Notes under the pieces: generated by a model
What the model was told of the DNA's origin: nothing
Seen by the model: the letters and a program-made list of their open reading frames with translations, nothing else
Database searches by the model: none
Assembly: GCA_030998225.1 (NCBI GenBank)
Contig: JAPYXD010000753.1
Span: 4,620,001-4,684,000 of the forward strand
From: Diplolepis rosae
Lineage: Eukaryota; Arthropoda; Insecta; Hymenoptera; Diplolepididae
DNA: 64,000 nucleotides
Direction of reading: 5' to 3'
Part shown: positions 42,001 through 51,955 of the stretch, in pieces
How the letters are laid out: every line of letters starts with the position of its first letter
Position numbering within the stretch: position 1 is the stretch's first letter
Position numbers and translations under genes: made by a program

Positions 42001-45000
42001 TTCAAAAACCTTAACAATAAAGGCTTCTAGACGTTGTTAATACATCTCATGGACGTCTAATATATCAATGTCCATTAAGTTATTTTTCCATAAAAAAGGA
42101 ATCAATCCATGATTAATGATTAAAAGTAAGTAATTTCTCAATTAAAAATGAAATCTTGGACGTCTTCAAGACGTCTTACCAACACTTCAAGAACTTTAGT
42201 GTTGGGACTTTTGTTGTCTTGTGAACGTCTATTAACTGATATGTGTCCTTAGGACATCAGACGTCTTTAGAACTGGACGTCTTTAAGACGTCTTACTACT
42301 CTCTAAATCTGAATCAGTCAAAATCTACTGATTATCAGTGAAATTTGACTGATTCAAATAGCTAAAAAGAGGTTACTGCGAATCAGTCAAATTTCACTGA
42401 TTACTTCAGTGAAAAGTAACTGACTTAACAGTGAAAAATATTATTTCCACTGATGATTCGGTGAAAAGGCTAATCACTGATTCAATCAGTGAAAATTTGA
42501 CTGATTCAGATTTAGAGAGTAACGTCTCAGAAACTTCAGTGTTAGGACTTCGTTAATACATTCCAGGGACGTCTAATATATCCATGGCCATTAGGTTATT
42601 TCTTCCAAAAGAAGTAATTAATTCATGATTAATGATTGAATCTTGAAATTATTTCAGGTGCTCCCACGTCAGGAATTCCACTCATGGGGCCTTTGGATAG
42701 TTGCCCAGGATTTAAATGCCAAACTGGTACAGGACATTGTTTACCAATGAAAATGCGATGCAATGGTGTAGTTAATTGTCTAGGCGCTGAAGACGAAATG
42801 AATTGTCAACCTGGAGGCATATTTAGACAATTAGATTCTGATTCACCATTTGACAATCCTCAGCAAATTTTCCCAGACAAAAATCCACAGCAGGCATCTG
42901 CTAATAACAAATCTAGTAAATTAATTTTTTCGATTCATTCTTTGAAAAAAAAAACAGAAAAATATTAATTGCAGTTCATTAACTTTGATTATTTAATGAA
43001 TATAGATGTTGCTCAATTTCCTGACGATCAAGGAAACAATAAACTGAACACAAATGAGCAAGATGAACCATTTACGTATCTTCCACCTGAAGAGAGATTC
43101 ACTTGCAAAATGTAAGTAGAGATGAAGTATTTGACTTAAATAATAAATGTAACATTAATCATCTTTATATTTCTATTTTAGTTTGATTCAAATTATTCCA
43201 ATGAATAAGCGCTGTAACAATTTTCATGATTGTGAAGATGGTACTGACGAGGTGAACTGCACCTGTAAGGACTATTTATTGAAGACTAGGCCATTAAGCA
43301 TTTGCGATGGAAACGTCGATTGTTTTGATGGAAGTGATGAGGATAATTGCGGTACAAAAGCTTACAATTTTATAAATATTCGCTTTCTATTAGCCAGGGG
43401 GATATTGGACGTTTTGGATTCGCCTTAAGGACGTCTCGCCCAGTAAAGACTCACAATTGTTACATGACAATAATGTAAAAATGTCCCTTAAGTGTAAGAC
43501 TTAACCCAGTAGGCACGAAACCTTGGATATCCTAAAGATGTTCTTTAGACGTTACCAGGACGTCTAATGTCAGTCCAATTGACGTACGAAAGATGTCTAA
43601 TGTCCTAAAGAGATCCTAAAACCGTCCTTAAAACACAAGATGTCTCTGGAACGTTATTTGTACTGATATTGAACGTTCTGAGAACGTCCTTAGGACGACC
43701 AAAGGACACGTGCCAAAAGGCGTCCTAGAAATTTCCTATAGACATCCTTAGAACGTCTTTAGATTTTTTACCCACTGGGAAGTGTCCCTTAAAGTAAAAA
43801 TTGTGAGCGTTTACTGACCAAGAATTTTAATTTAAAAACGTCCTCAGTATGACGTCCAGGTTCCCTGTTTCTGCTAGATTTTGGAAAAAATATTCTATAA
43901 TTATTTTCAATATTTTCGGCTTAGCATCTTGTAATTCAGAAGAGTATCAGTGCCGAAGAAGTGCAACTTGCATCCCACGTGAAAAGAGATGTGACAGAAA
44001 AGCCGATTGTAAACTAAATGAAGATGAATTAGATTGCCGTAAGTTAAAAAAAAATCTTCCATTTCTTGATTTAGGAAATCCTTGTATCAATAATAAAAGA
44101 AAATAATTTTAATATTTTAGTTACATTGAGTAATGGAGAGTACGTGAACTTGGATCATGAAGAACGTCCACATTTGAATTTAGAAGGTGTACTAACTCAA
44201 TTTCAAAATGGTTCTTGGGTTACTCTTTGCATTCATCCACAGCGACAAAATTACAAACATTTTTCGGAGCTTACAGGAATGAACGCGTGTCAATATTTAG
44301 GATTTAGGTGAATTAGCAAAACTCATCTAGAACATTAGACGTCTTATGGACACCTTAAGGAGGCCTTAAAGACGTCTCACGGATTTTTTTTAGTCCTTTT
44401 GCTATCCTGAAGATGCATTATGTTGGAAAGATTTCTTCTAGACATGAAACGTCCAGACGTTCCAAAAACGTGTGTCTTCTGGGCCAGATAAAAAAAAGTT
44501 TGATATCAGAGTCCTTAAACACTCTTAAATCGTCCTGAAGACGTCTGACCAACACAACAAAAAGTCTGGAATTGGACTTTTGTAACGTCCTTGAGACGTC
44601 TTAAAGACGTCTAATTATCTTTGATATAAACTCATACAGTGAAACTAAACTGTAATGGGACATTATTTATATTTTTCTACTTCCATAGTAGCCCAGTAGG
44701 CATCGGGGAGGAGTCGTTTTTAGAACGTCTGAAAGACGTCTTGAGAACATTCATGTCTATCTGATTGATGTATTGTAGATATCTCATATCTTAAAGATGG
44801 CCTTTAGACAGGACATCCACAAAGTATGAATTGGACAGACATAGTCATTCTAAGGACGTCTTCGAGACGTCCCAAGAATGTCCCACAGTCTTCAATGACA
44901 GATTTTTTACTATTCTTGGCACGTGATATGTTTAAAAGTCCTCATTTTAACATGAGTTTACCAAATGAATAAAAAACACTGAAATTGAAGTTTACAGGAC

Positions 45001-48000
45001 GTCCTTAAGGCCTTTAAAGACGTCTTATTTACACTGAGAACCCAGCGCACACGGAGAGAGTCGTCTTCTGAACGTCTAAAAGACGTCTTCAGAACGTCTA
45101 GGCGTGTCCTGCTGATGCTTTATGGGGATCCTATCTACAAAAGACGTCTTTAATATGTCCCACGACTCTCCCCGTGCCCACTGGCAGTATTCTTATCCAT
45201 AAATTGCATTAAATTAACATTAAGAGCCTTTAAAATATGTTTAGATATTTAGACTCTGTAAAAGGTGTTAAAGTTCGGCGAGGAAGTATTCCAGAAAGAA
45301 AAAATATAATTCATTACGAATACCCACCATCATATCAGATCCCAATTAACGATGGCAATCAGACGTGTCCTGGTCTTTATGTTCGGTGTCAACCTGTTTT
45401 AAGCAACCCTGTAAATTCGCAGTTAAGCATAAATTTGTTATCTCAAAAACGGACCTACCAATGGCCTTGGCAAGCTGCTATTTTTACAGATGGAAAGTAC
45501 CGTTGTCCTGCCTTGGTTTTGGAACTTAATTGGCTTCTTGCCAGTTCTGACTGTAGTCAAAACATTAAGTATGTAATTTTTCATGAGATCACTAAAAAGA
45601 TTAAATTTCAACCAGATCATTAAATTGAAATTATATGGTTATTTTAGTTTGACAACAAATCATACAATTGGAGTTTTTGGAATATCTTCTTATCAACCTA
45701 TTATTTATCGACCACAAGAACAAGTCGCTGAAATTGATGATATCAGAAGCATTAAAAATTCAGATGCTTCGCTTTTCCATCTCAAAACGCCTGTAAATAG
45801 AACTCGACAAGTACAAGCTATATTCAAGGAAAAAAGGTTAAACGAGTTGTCTCTAGCCTGGCGAAACTGTTGGATTGTAATTCAATCCGAACGAATGCGA
45901 GCCATTACGAAATTTGTTTCCAGACCATTCGGAATCATCCCGAACCAGACGAAAAAAACGTTTTGTATCTGGTTTGATGAAAAACGGCCAAAACTCAATC
46001 CGACTTGATACGATTCATATGGCTTCAATCCGAGGCATCGATCCGAATTTACCCGAATCAATCCAAATGAATCTGAGCTCGGATTGAACTAAACCAAATT
46101 TTCAATCCGAATGAATCCGAGTTCGGAAGGACTGGAATTTATTCGAATAAAAAATTCGGTTTATATCATTTCCTATTCGAATCAATAAATTTTAATACGA
46201 GTCAATCCGATTGAATCTGAGCTCGGATTGATCCAAACTGAATTTTTTATTCGAATCAATTAGAATCATTTCAACACCAGATTCATTCGGATTGAAAATT
46301 CGGTTTAGATCAATCCGAGCTCAGATTCATTTGGATTGACCGGATTAAAAAATTATTCCGGATTCAATTGGATTGAATTCATGGATGGAAGCCGTATGAA
46401 TCGGATCAAGTTGGACTGAGTTTTGGCCGTTTTTCATTAAACCAAATACAAAACTTCTTTTTGGATTGGTGCAGAATGATTTCCAATAGTTCGGAAACAA
46501 AATTTGGAATTGCTTGGATTTGTTCGGATTGAATTTCTTTTCGAAACTTTTACAAGGGTTATGAAGATTTCACAATTGGTTCTACTCTTGAGCTCGGATT
46601 GTGAAATATTTTTTGTAATTGCAGAATATTCCCGCCATTAAATAAAGACGTCTGTCTTGCTGTCGGCGTGGATAAAAATTATAACAGTAAAAGTATGTTT
46701 GTCAAACCGGTACTGGATTGTGCCAAGTGCCATCGTTGTTTTATCGCAGGACAGCCAGCAATTTGTAATGTGAGTACTCAGCTGAAAATTGAAAACATGT
46801 TTTCTTATTCACTCTGCACTCCTTACTTTAATAGCATATTACATTACAAGGGGCGAAACAGAGCGATTGCATGAGTGTGAAGTTTGCTGCCCGAGTGAAA
46901 CGAGGGCTGCAATCACACGAAATGCTTTCGCTGTGTTTTGTTTCGAGTAATGTATACTATTTTTCATAGCAACTCTTTTGAGAATCTGATTGGCTGTAAC
47001 TGTGGAGCGGGTTGAAACAGCGACTTTCAACCCTAGGGTTGAAAATCGTAGTTTCAACCCGCTCTACAGGTACCGAAAATCGGATTTTCAAAGGAGGCGC
47101 TATGAAAATTAATTTTTAAAAACTACCACGTAATTTTTTTATTTGGAAAAATAAATTTTTCAACTTTCAAATCTTTTGAATTAAAACGAAAAACTACATG
47201 CGCTACATTTTTCGAAAGGTGTAATTGCAATAAGTGGAGAGTGGACGTCTTTGAGATTTCTTAAAGACGTTCCAAGGAGTTCATCGTCTGAACTCTTGTT
47301 ATATTTTAGACGTCTTCTATCTCAAAGACGTTTTTAAATTATAAATCATCCTTAAACCGGAATAAATGCTGACAGTGAAATTTCCAAGACATCCGAAGGT
47401 GTCTCAAAGACGTCTAATGTCTTTGTACCAACTGAAGTTATCTTATTGGATGCCAAAGAAGTCTCGGGTGCTTTAGTGTCAGACTTCTTATTGTCTTCTG
47501 AACTTCAGTCTGAAAGACGTCTTAAAGACATTAGACGTCCTCGGGACAGCAAAAAGTCTGGCATAGGTGTTCGTATGACGTCCAAGGGACGTATTTAGCA
47601 CGTCCGTGTTTGCTCAATTGAAGTCTTGTGGACCTTCCATTTCCTAAGGACATCCTTGAGACATGAAACGACAGAAAGTTATCAAATGGAGAGACATGGA
47701 CGTCATAAAGACGTTTCTAGACGTTCCAAATTGACATTTAAGTCTATAAGAAGTTTTTATAACGTTTCAAAGACGTACAATGTTCCCTTATCCATTAAGC
47801 TAAACTTCTGAAACTTCTCAAAGTTATTGCACGCAAAAACAGTTTTTCTATTTTTCTCTAGAACAAAACTGAATCTCTTGATTGGAGTGGGACCATTTCA
47901 TGCCTGGGCTTTGGAGGATGGTATCCGGCTGGAGTGTTTCAAAACTTAGATAGTACTTGTAGTTTCCAGAAAACGGAAACGATAAATGGTATAGACTACA

Positions 48001-50676
48001 TGAATGCTCACATCTCTGAAGCTATGAGTTTAAGTGGAAACTCAGAACAAGGACCAGATTGCAATGGTCTAAGATGTCTTCTTGGAATGTGCATCCCTTG
48101 GAAGCAAGTCTGTGATGGAATCACGGATTGTCCAGATGGCGCTGATGAACGTCCAGAGCATTGTCACAATATCAAGCAACGTTGTGATGAAGATATAGTA
48201 GGATGCAGTAAGTTTTTTTGCATTTGCATTATTCGAAATAATGACTCAGTAGACATAAACCTGAAGACGTCCTAAAGATGTCTATAGAACTTCTCTAGGA
48301 TGTCGTTTGGCACGTGTCGTTTGGATGTCCTCAAGGCGTTCAATGTCAGTACAAATGACGTCCTGAGATTATCTTGTGCTTTGAGGGCATTTTTAGGATA
48401 TCTAGGACATTCAACTTCTTTGATACTAACCTGAGAACCTCCCTAGGACATCTAAAGGACATGTGCCAAAAAAAGTCCTAGATATGTCCCATAGACGCCA
48501 TTAGATGTTTTATCCACTGGGATAATTATGTTTATACGAGAGGTCATCGTGGATTTTCTTTAATTTGACTACTTAGTGGACAATTGGACATTGTACAAAA
48601 ATTCATAATTTAATGACCCTGAGTATTTGAAATTACCCACCTGCATAGAGTTCAAGACGTTCTCTGTGTGTGGAAAGTACATACACACTAGACGTCTCAA
48701 ACACAAATGAACTAATAACATTTAATTTGTCTGTGAACAGAATGTAGGAAACATGAAATGCGCTGTGGAAATGGCACCTGTGTCCCAAAAGAGAAGTTCT
48801 GTGACGGAATCGCTGATTGCCAAGATGGTACCGATGAACCTGCGACCTGTACTTGCGGAGAATATCTCAAGGTCACGGACCCAGATAGAGTTTGCGACAG
48901 TAAACGGGACTGTTTCGACAAAACCGATGAGGATCCCAAATTTTGCCGCTGCAAAGATGAAAGTTTCAAATGTAACAAGTAAGTTCCTAGCCTCAGACAT
49001 CTTGAAGACGTCCTGAGGATTTCAATATTAAGCTTTTTGTCATCTTCTGGACGTTTCATATCTATAAAACATCTTTGAAACAGAAGACGTATTAGGAAAG
49101 CAAAAAATCTGAGATTCAAGTCTTCGAGACGTTCTAAAGACGTTCAATCTTCTCCTGCTCACTGGGTTTTTTAAGAAGACTCTTTAAATTCTGACATAAT
49201 GTAGCCAATGGCCAATGGAGAATCGAAAGTTTTTGAGACGCCTAACATTTGTAATAGGTCTCAAAGGTCTCGAGGACTTCGATGCCAGGGTTTTCCTGTC
49301 CTGAGGACGTCTTATATTTTGAAGACATCTATAAACAAGAGACGTTTAAAAAACAATGAAAAAACCTGTAATTGAAGTCCGGGAAACGTCTACAAGACGT
49401 CCTAAACACGCTCTAAATTCCTGTGCTCAATGGTCTTTTTATGTAAAATTTTATCTTTTGGAAGAAAGTGTTCAGTGAGCATAGGGATATTAAACGTCTT
49501 TAGGACGTCTTACGGACGTCTTGAGGACTTCTGTCCGTCTTTCAACTACCGAGAAGACGTCTTATGTCTTGAAGCCATCTATAAACAAAAGACGTCTAGA
49601 AAACAGCGAAGAAGCCTGAAATTGAAGTCTCTGAAACGTCTTTAAGACGTTCAATATTCCCACGCTCACTGGTTTTTTTTGGAAAATTTCATCTTCTTGG
49701 CCAAAGGTCAGACTTCCTGCTGTCCTATGGACGTTTCATGTCCTTAAAACGTCTCGAAGACAACAAAAAGCCTGATATTGAAGCCTCTGAAACGTCGTTA
49801 AGACGTCACAAAGACGTTGCACAGACGTCCAATATCTCCGTAGGCATTAATTAATTGAAAAACTACATATTATTTTCTAATTGTAGAAGAAATGGGACCT
49901 TAATTTGTATTTCACCCGACATGGTCTGCGATGATGACAAAGACTGTTTTGATGGAGAGGACGAGAGGCATTGCAGAGCTATTCAGCCAGTATCATCAAA
50001 TGACCCGTTAGTTACATTTTAAATTTCCAATTAATCTATTATTTAATAACAATGGTCAACAACATCTTTTCCATGTCATGTCCATAGCCATTTTCGCAGG
50101 ATTTTGTTGCGCTGATTACGAATCTGTAGCATAAAAAGTCCTATTTCGTCAAGTTTCTGAAGAAATGGGGTTTTATGGCCCAAAAATCACAATTTGGACC
50201 ATTTCACTTCAATGCTATGAAAATGGTCAAAACATTTTTGACTCCAGATTGGTAATCATCGCTGCGAAATACATCAGAAATGACTAGACATGCCGTGGGA
50301 AAAAGAAGTTCCAATTTTCACGACGAGTGTAATGAGTTTTTATGAGTAATTTCTAATTGTGGATTGGTTATGCAGGAAAGGAACCGGTGAAGTCATAAGA
50401 CGATCCTTTGGAGTTTGGCACGCTGAATGTTTTCCCACTCCAGTGACGTCACTTGCAGATGCAGCAAAACTCTGTAGATCAATGGGATTCCAAACTGGAA
50501 CAATAGGAAATAATGCTTTACTTCAAAATAAAAAACCTCTGATTTCAGAGCGTGATGAATTCTTTGTTATTAGACTTAATGAGAAAACGTGGATTACTTT
50601 GCGCCATAACAAACCATTAGTATCTTTAGTACCACCTCGCGAAGCATGTCACCGACTCATCGTTCAATGTGCTTAA
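30039..50676 (+). CDS. ndl: Nudel-like modular serine protease, 23 coding exons, complete
   Basis: Exons: 30039-30138, 30220-30369, 30823-33015, 34024-34485, 34923-35129, 37130-37293, 37826-37953, 38850-39263, 39806-40086, 40661-40805, 41203-41333, 42658-42915, 43006-43111, 43182-43351, 43925-44038, 44121-44307, 45245-45568, 45648-45836, 46625-46769, 47862-48207, 48741-48978, 49887-50006, 50376-50676. All phases agree; total 6,873 nt, 2,290 aa. Order: signal-anchor helix, furin-type site, YQN repeat tract, Thr/Pro-rich stretch, LDL-receptor class A repeats, SRCR-like segment, trypsin domain with full triad, more LDLa repeats and a second SRCR-like segment, a dead protease-like domain, further LDLa repeats, and a C-terminal SRCR-like tail. 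This architecture is that of Drosophila Nudel, which follicle cells secrete to the eggshell. There it starts the protease cascade for dorso-ventral polarity and supports eggshell integrity. Role here is inferred from family. Every intron obeys GT..AG. Confidence 0.93.
30220..30369 (+). other. ndl: Nudel exon 2: signal-anchor transmembrane segment
   Basis: Residues about 59-81 form an uninterrupted hydrophobic helix ([18 protein letters not shown]) after a basic patch (SRKSS), with about 58 residues before it. This fits a type II signal anchor or a long signal sequence. Shortly after, in exon 3, the basic site RSRR followed by S (residues 131-134, bases 30963-30974) is a good furin-type cleavage site that could release the rest of the protein. 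Confidence 0.7.
30390..30780. repeat. GACGTC elements in nudel intron 2
   Basis: One full and one partial family-A element end at about 30780 (CCAATGTCCCCATAACCGTTGGG), some 40 bp before the exon 3 acceptor. The open frame of exon 3 runs back into the element by chance; the conserved splice junction at 30822/30823 marks the real start. Confidence 0.7.
31521..32220 (+). repeat. ndl: 18-bp coding repeat (YQNAGG tract) in nudel exon 3
   Basis: About 39 six-residue units of the form (Y/H/S/F)QN(A/S)(G/A)G. The stretch 31545-31765 is repeated base for base at 31905-32125, offset 360 bp (20 units), including unusual units such as [10 protein letters not shown]. The tract therefore grew recently by a 360-bp tandem duplication that kept the frame. 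The region is predicted to be disordered and Gln/Asn/Gly-rich. A long open frame in another phase across the tract is only a shadow. Confidence 0.9.
33065..33990. repeat. GACGTC block in nudel intron 3 with a 365-bp tandem duplication
   Basis: The segment from about 33128 to 33492 is repeated at about 33493-33858, with matching interior phrases (CCTATAATAACAAAAAGTCG, GTGTCTGAAAGACGTCTTCT). The rest is single family-A elements. The block ends about 30 bp before the exon 4 acceptor tract. Confidence 0.75.
34510..34890. repeat. GACGTC elements in nudel intron 4
   Basis: Diverged family-B and family-A elements, with CCTAGTGGGTACGGGGACAT at about 34577 and TCTGTGCCCATTAG at about 34861. They fill nearly the whole intron. 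Confidence 0.65.
35225..36170. repeat. GACGTC elements in nudel intron 5
   Basis: A family-B element (35240-35420), family-A elements, then a family-C element (about 35690-35955, with TTTGGTACATTAATTGGACTG). Confidence 0.7.
36170..36700. other. Unique part of nudel intron 5
   Basis: Non-repetitive DNA apart from a small direct repeat of GCTCAATAGTAGA near 36409 and 36424. No exon signal that I can support. Confidence 0.4.
36700..37110. repeat. GACGTC elements at the 3' end of nudel intron 5
   Basis: A family-B hairpin (CGTTTGTTCAATTGG against CATCAATTGGAGTTGCATGA) and a partial family-A element, ending about 20-30 bp before the exon 6 acceptor. Confidence 0.65.
37315..37810. repeat. GACGTC elements in nudel intron 6
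   Basis: A family-C element starts 24 bp after the exon 6 donor (CCAGTGGGCAAAAAATCC, about 37319) and ends near 37570 (TTTTTCCCGCTGGGG). A family-A element follows up to the exon 7 acceptor tract. Confidence 0.75.
38095..38770. repeat. GACGTC elements in nudel intron 7
   Basis: Three elements. The middle one runs from about 38250 to 38464 and ends CTTGTGCCCACTGGG. The last ends CAACATACTCACTGGG at 38768. Confidence 0.7.
39355..39770. repeat. GACGTC elements in nudel intron 8
   Basis: Family-C element of about 250 bp, 39401 to about 39650 (CTAGTGGGCAAAAAACTG to ATTTTTTGCCTGCTGGATG), and a fragment of family A. This intron separates the His and Asp exons of the protease domain. Confidence 0.7.
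40105..40210. repeat. Half family-A GACGTC element in nudel intron 9
   Basis: Starts CAGTGGGAACAGGGACATTGG and breaks off at about 40210, where an AATCCGAAT-type element begins. The second element probably inserted into the first. Confidence 0.6.
40215..40521. mobile_element. AATCCGAATGAATCC-type element with terminal inverted repeats
   Basis: About 307 bp. The left end CCCTGGTGAAAGTTTCGGAT matches the reverse complement of the right end (TTTTCGAAACTTACGCCAGA) at most positions. The interior is many copies of AATCCGAATGAATCC and its complement. No open frame. It is the smallest and clearest member of the family in this window. Confidence 0.7.
40806..41160. repeat. GACGTC elements in nudel intron 10
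   Basis: Two family-A elements. The first begins within a few bases of the exon 10 splice donor at 40806. Confidence 0.65.
41325..42657. repeat. Tandem array of 250-280-bp units copying the exon 11 donor, nudel intron 11
   Basis: Units begin near 41325, 41604, 41857 and 42126. The first three share AGTAATTCGTAAGTAATTT (the end of exon 11 plus its donor); the fourth keeps GTAAGTAATTTC. Each unit then has a TTGGACGTCTTTA...TAACGTCTC GACGTC part and ends with a TCATGATTAATGATTGA stretch. The fourth unit is split by the TA-flanked element at 42299-42519. A single dispersed relative lies at about 54175-54330. Confidence 0.8.
42299..42519. mobile_element. 221-bp MITE with perfect 24-bp inverted ends and TA duplication
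   Basis: Left end CTCTCTAAATCTGAATCAGT(CAAA) and right end (TTTG)ACTGATTCAGATTTAGAGAG are exact reverse complements. TA lies on both sides (42297-42298 and 42520-42521). The interior is built from CACTGATT/AATCAGTG motifs. The related array unit at 41650-41700 reads CTTACTAACGTCTCA with no insert and so shows the empty site. TA duplication and size fit a Tc1/mariner-type MITE. Confidence 0.9.
43440..43830. repeat. Family-C element nested in another inverted repeat, nudel intron 14
   Basis: An intact family-C element in reverse orientation (43505-43779, CCCAGTAGGCACGAAACC to TTTACCCACTGGG) sits in the middle of a separate palindrome. The outer arms are CAGTAAAGACTCACAATTGT on the left and AATTGTGAGCGTTTACTGAC on the right. 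Confidence 0.65.
44330..45185. repeat. GACGTC elements in nudel intron 16
   Basis: Family-A copies, then a family-B element at about 44695-44880 (AGTAGGCATCGGGGAGGAGT). A second family-B copy lies at about 45047-45184 (GAACCCAGCGCACACGGAGA to CTCCCCGTGCCCACTGG). Confidence 0.7.
45245..46769 (+). other. ndl: Nudel second, inactive protease-like domain (exons 17-19, ending in exon 20)
   Basis: The fold start [20 protein letters not shown] is recognisable as chymotrypsin-like. The His motif TAGHC is replaced by ASSDC, so the catalytic His is gone. A DASLFHL segment keeps the Asp position. The region expected to hold GDSGGP reads LDWSGTISC, without a proper active-site Ser context. Drosophila Nudel also has a second, inactive protease domain, so this supports the assignment. 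Confidence 0.75.
45851..46575. mobile_element. AATCCGAATGAATCC-type element in nudel intron 18
   Basis: About 700 bp of AATCCGAAT/ATTCGGATT motifs, starting at CTAGCCTGGCGAAACTGTTG and ending near TTCTTTTCGAAACTTTTACA. The left end lies only about 15 bp from the exon 18 donor. It nearly fills the intron. Confidence 0.65.
46770..47225. repeat. Unique part of nudel intron 19 with two inverted repeats
   Basis: 47001-47066 is a 66-bp palindrome centred on CCTAGG; its 33-nt arms (GTGGAGCGGGTTGAAAC.. and ..GTTTCAACCCGCTCTAC) differ at few positions. Just before it, about 46850-46970 forms a longer, weaker inverted repeat (GGGGCGAAACAGAGCGATTG against AATGCTTTCGCTGTGTTTTG). Neither contains GACGTC. 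Confidence 0.65.
47225..47810. repeat. GACGTC elements in nudel intron 19
   Basis: Family-A (about 47235-47420), a partial copy, and a family-B copy (about 47590-47730) with TTGCTCAATTGAAGTCTTGT against its complement. Confidence 0.65.
48240..48560. repeat. Family-C element in nudel intron 20
   Basis: Runs from CTCAGTAGACATAAACCTGA (about 48245) to TGTTTTATCCACTGGGA (about 48522), about 275 bp. It has an internal CACGTGTCGTTTGGATG segment shared with other long family-C copies. Confidence 0.65.
48990..49860. repeat. GACGTC elements in nudel intron 21
   Basis: Four family-A elements in series, with ends TCTCCTGCTCACTGGG (about 49165), TTCCTGTGCTCAATGG (about 49430), TTCCCACGCTCACTGG (about 49670) and a last one near 49845. 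Confidence 0.7.
50007..50375. other. ndl: Nudel intron 22, no GACGTC element
   Basis: This 369-bp intron is one of the few longer nudel introns free of GACGTC copies. It has a repeated ATGGTCAA.ACAT motif (about 50052 and 50223). No other structure noted. Confidence 0.5.
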
Positions 50677-50765
50677 ATATTTATTATTCATTATTATACT
50701 TAGCCAATCTTCATATTTTTGTTTCATATTTATTGTTCATACATTTTTTAGCTTAATGGATTCTG

Positions 50766-50771
50766 AATAAA
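50766..50771 (+). terminator. ndl: Polyadenylation signal of nudel
   Basis: AATAAA lies 90 bp after the stop codon TAA (50674-50676), and T-rich sequence follows (TTGTTTACTTTTT). This implies a 3' UTR of about 110 nt. Confidence 0.75.
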
Positions 50772-50839
50772 AAATGTCAATATTGTTTACTTTTTATAAA
50801 TACTTTGGTTTTAATTTGTTTAGAAATAGAAGATCAGAA

Positions 50840-51680
50840 CCCAGTGGTTACGATGACGTTTAACGTCTTTGGAACGTCTAAAAAACATTTCAGGGTGTTT
50901 ATTATCTTCTACAGACGTCTTATTTCAAAAAGACGTCTTTAAAACAGCAAATATCTGGACAGCAAAATGACTAACAATAGAGTTCCGGAGACGTTCTTTA
51001 GACGTCATGGAAAGTTTCGGAAAGGAATTCAATTTGAATGAAGCCGAGCCATTCTGAAATCTTTTTCTGAATCATTCCAAACCAATCCTAAAAACGTTTT
51101 GTATCTCGTTTGATAAAAATCGGTCGAAATCCAATACGACTTAATCCGATTCAATCCGAACGAATACGAAACAAGTTTTTAATCCGAGCTCGAATTGATC
51201 TGAATTAAATTTTTAACCTGAATAAATCTAAATAAATCCGAGGTCGGAATGATCGGATTGATTCTAATTGATGCCTCGGATTGGAATAGCTCGCATTCGT
51301 TCAAATTGAAACCTACGTACGGAAAAGCTTTAATTTGCTCTGGTTTAATTGTAATCCGAAAAGTCTTTCGGATTTTAATTATTTAATATTAGGATTTGGC
51401 CTTCTAGACGTCTTATATCTAAAAGACGTCTATAAGATAGGACACGTCCTCAAATTTCAAATTGTAATAGTCCAATTGACGTACGAAAGATGTCTAAAGA
51501 GATCCTAAAAACGTCCTTAAAACACAAGATATCTCTCGAACGTTATTTGTACTGATATTAAACGTCCTTAGAACGTCCTTAGAACGACCAAAGGACACGT
51601 GCCAAAAGGCGTCCTAGAAATGTCCTATAGACATCCTTAGAACGTCTTAAGATTTTTTATCCACTGGGCTGTGAGGCTGT
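50840..51680. repeat. GACGTC and AATCCGAAT elements downstream of nudel
   Basis: A half family-A element (50840-51010, from AACCCAGTGGTTACGATGAC) is interrupted by an AATCCGAAT-type element (about 51011-51345, left end GGAAAGTTTCGGAAAGGAAT). A reverse family-C copy follows, cut at its left side (about 51470-51668, ending TTTTTTATCCACTGGG). Confidence 0.65.
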
Positions 51681-51955
51681 GAGCACCTGCATCTTTCTCT
51701 ACCTGTCGCAGTAACTTCTGCCCTCTATGGAACCATGAAGAACTATCTTCTCACGGATGGAAATAGTTATCTTGTTATGGTACATACTTCTTTAATGTTC
51801 CGATTAGAAATCATGATATCGAATGGCTTTCGAGAATCAATATAGCATTTTATCTGTTTTACCTGTAAGACACGTTTTAATGCCGATTTTGTAATTTTAA
51901 ATTTAAAATTGACATAATAAAGCTCAGAATCGCTAAAAGTACTTCCAACAAAATT

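Noticed and set aside
45583..46008. 141-codon frame continuing past nudel exon 18
   Set aside because: The part after 45836 is an AATCCGAAT element. The GT donor at 45837 and phase with exon 19 show it is intron.
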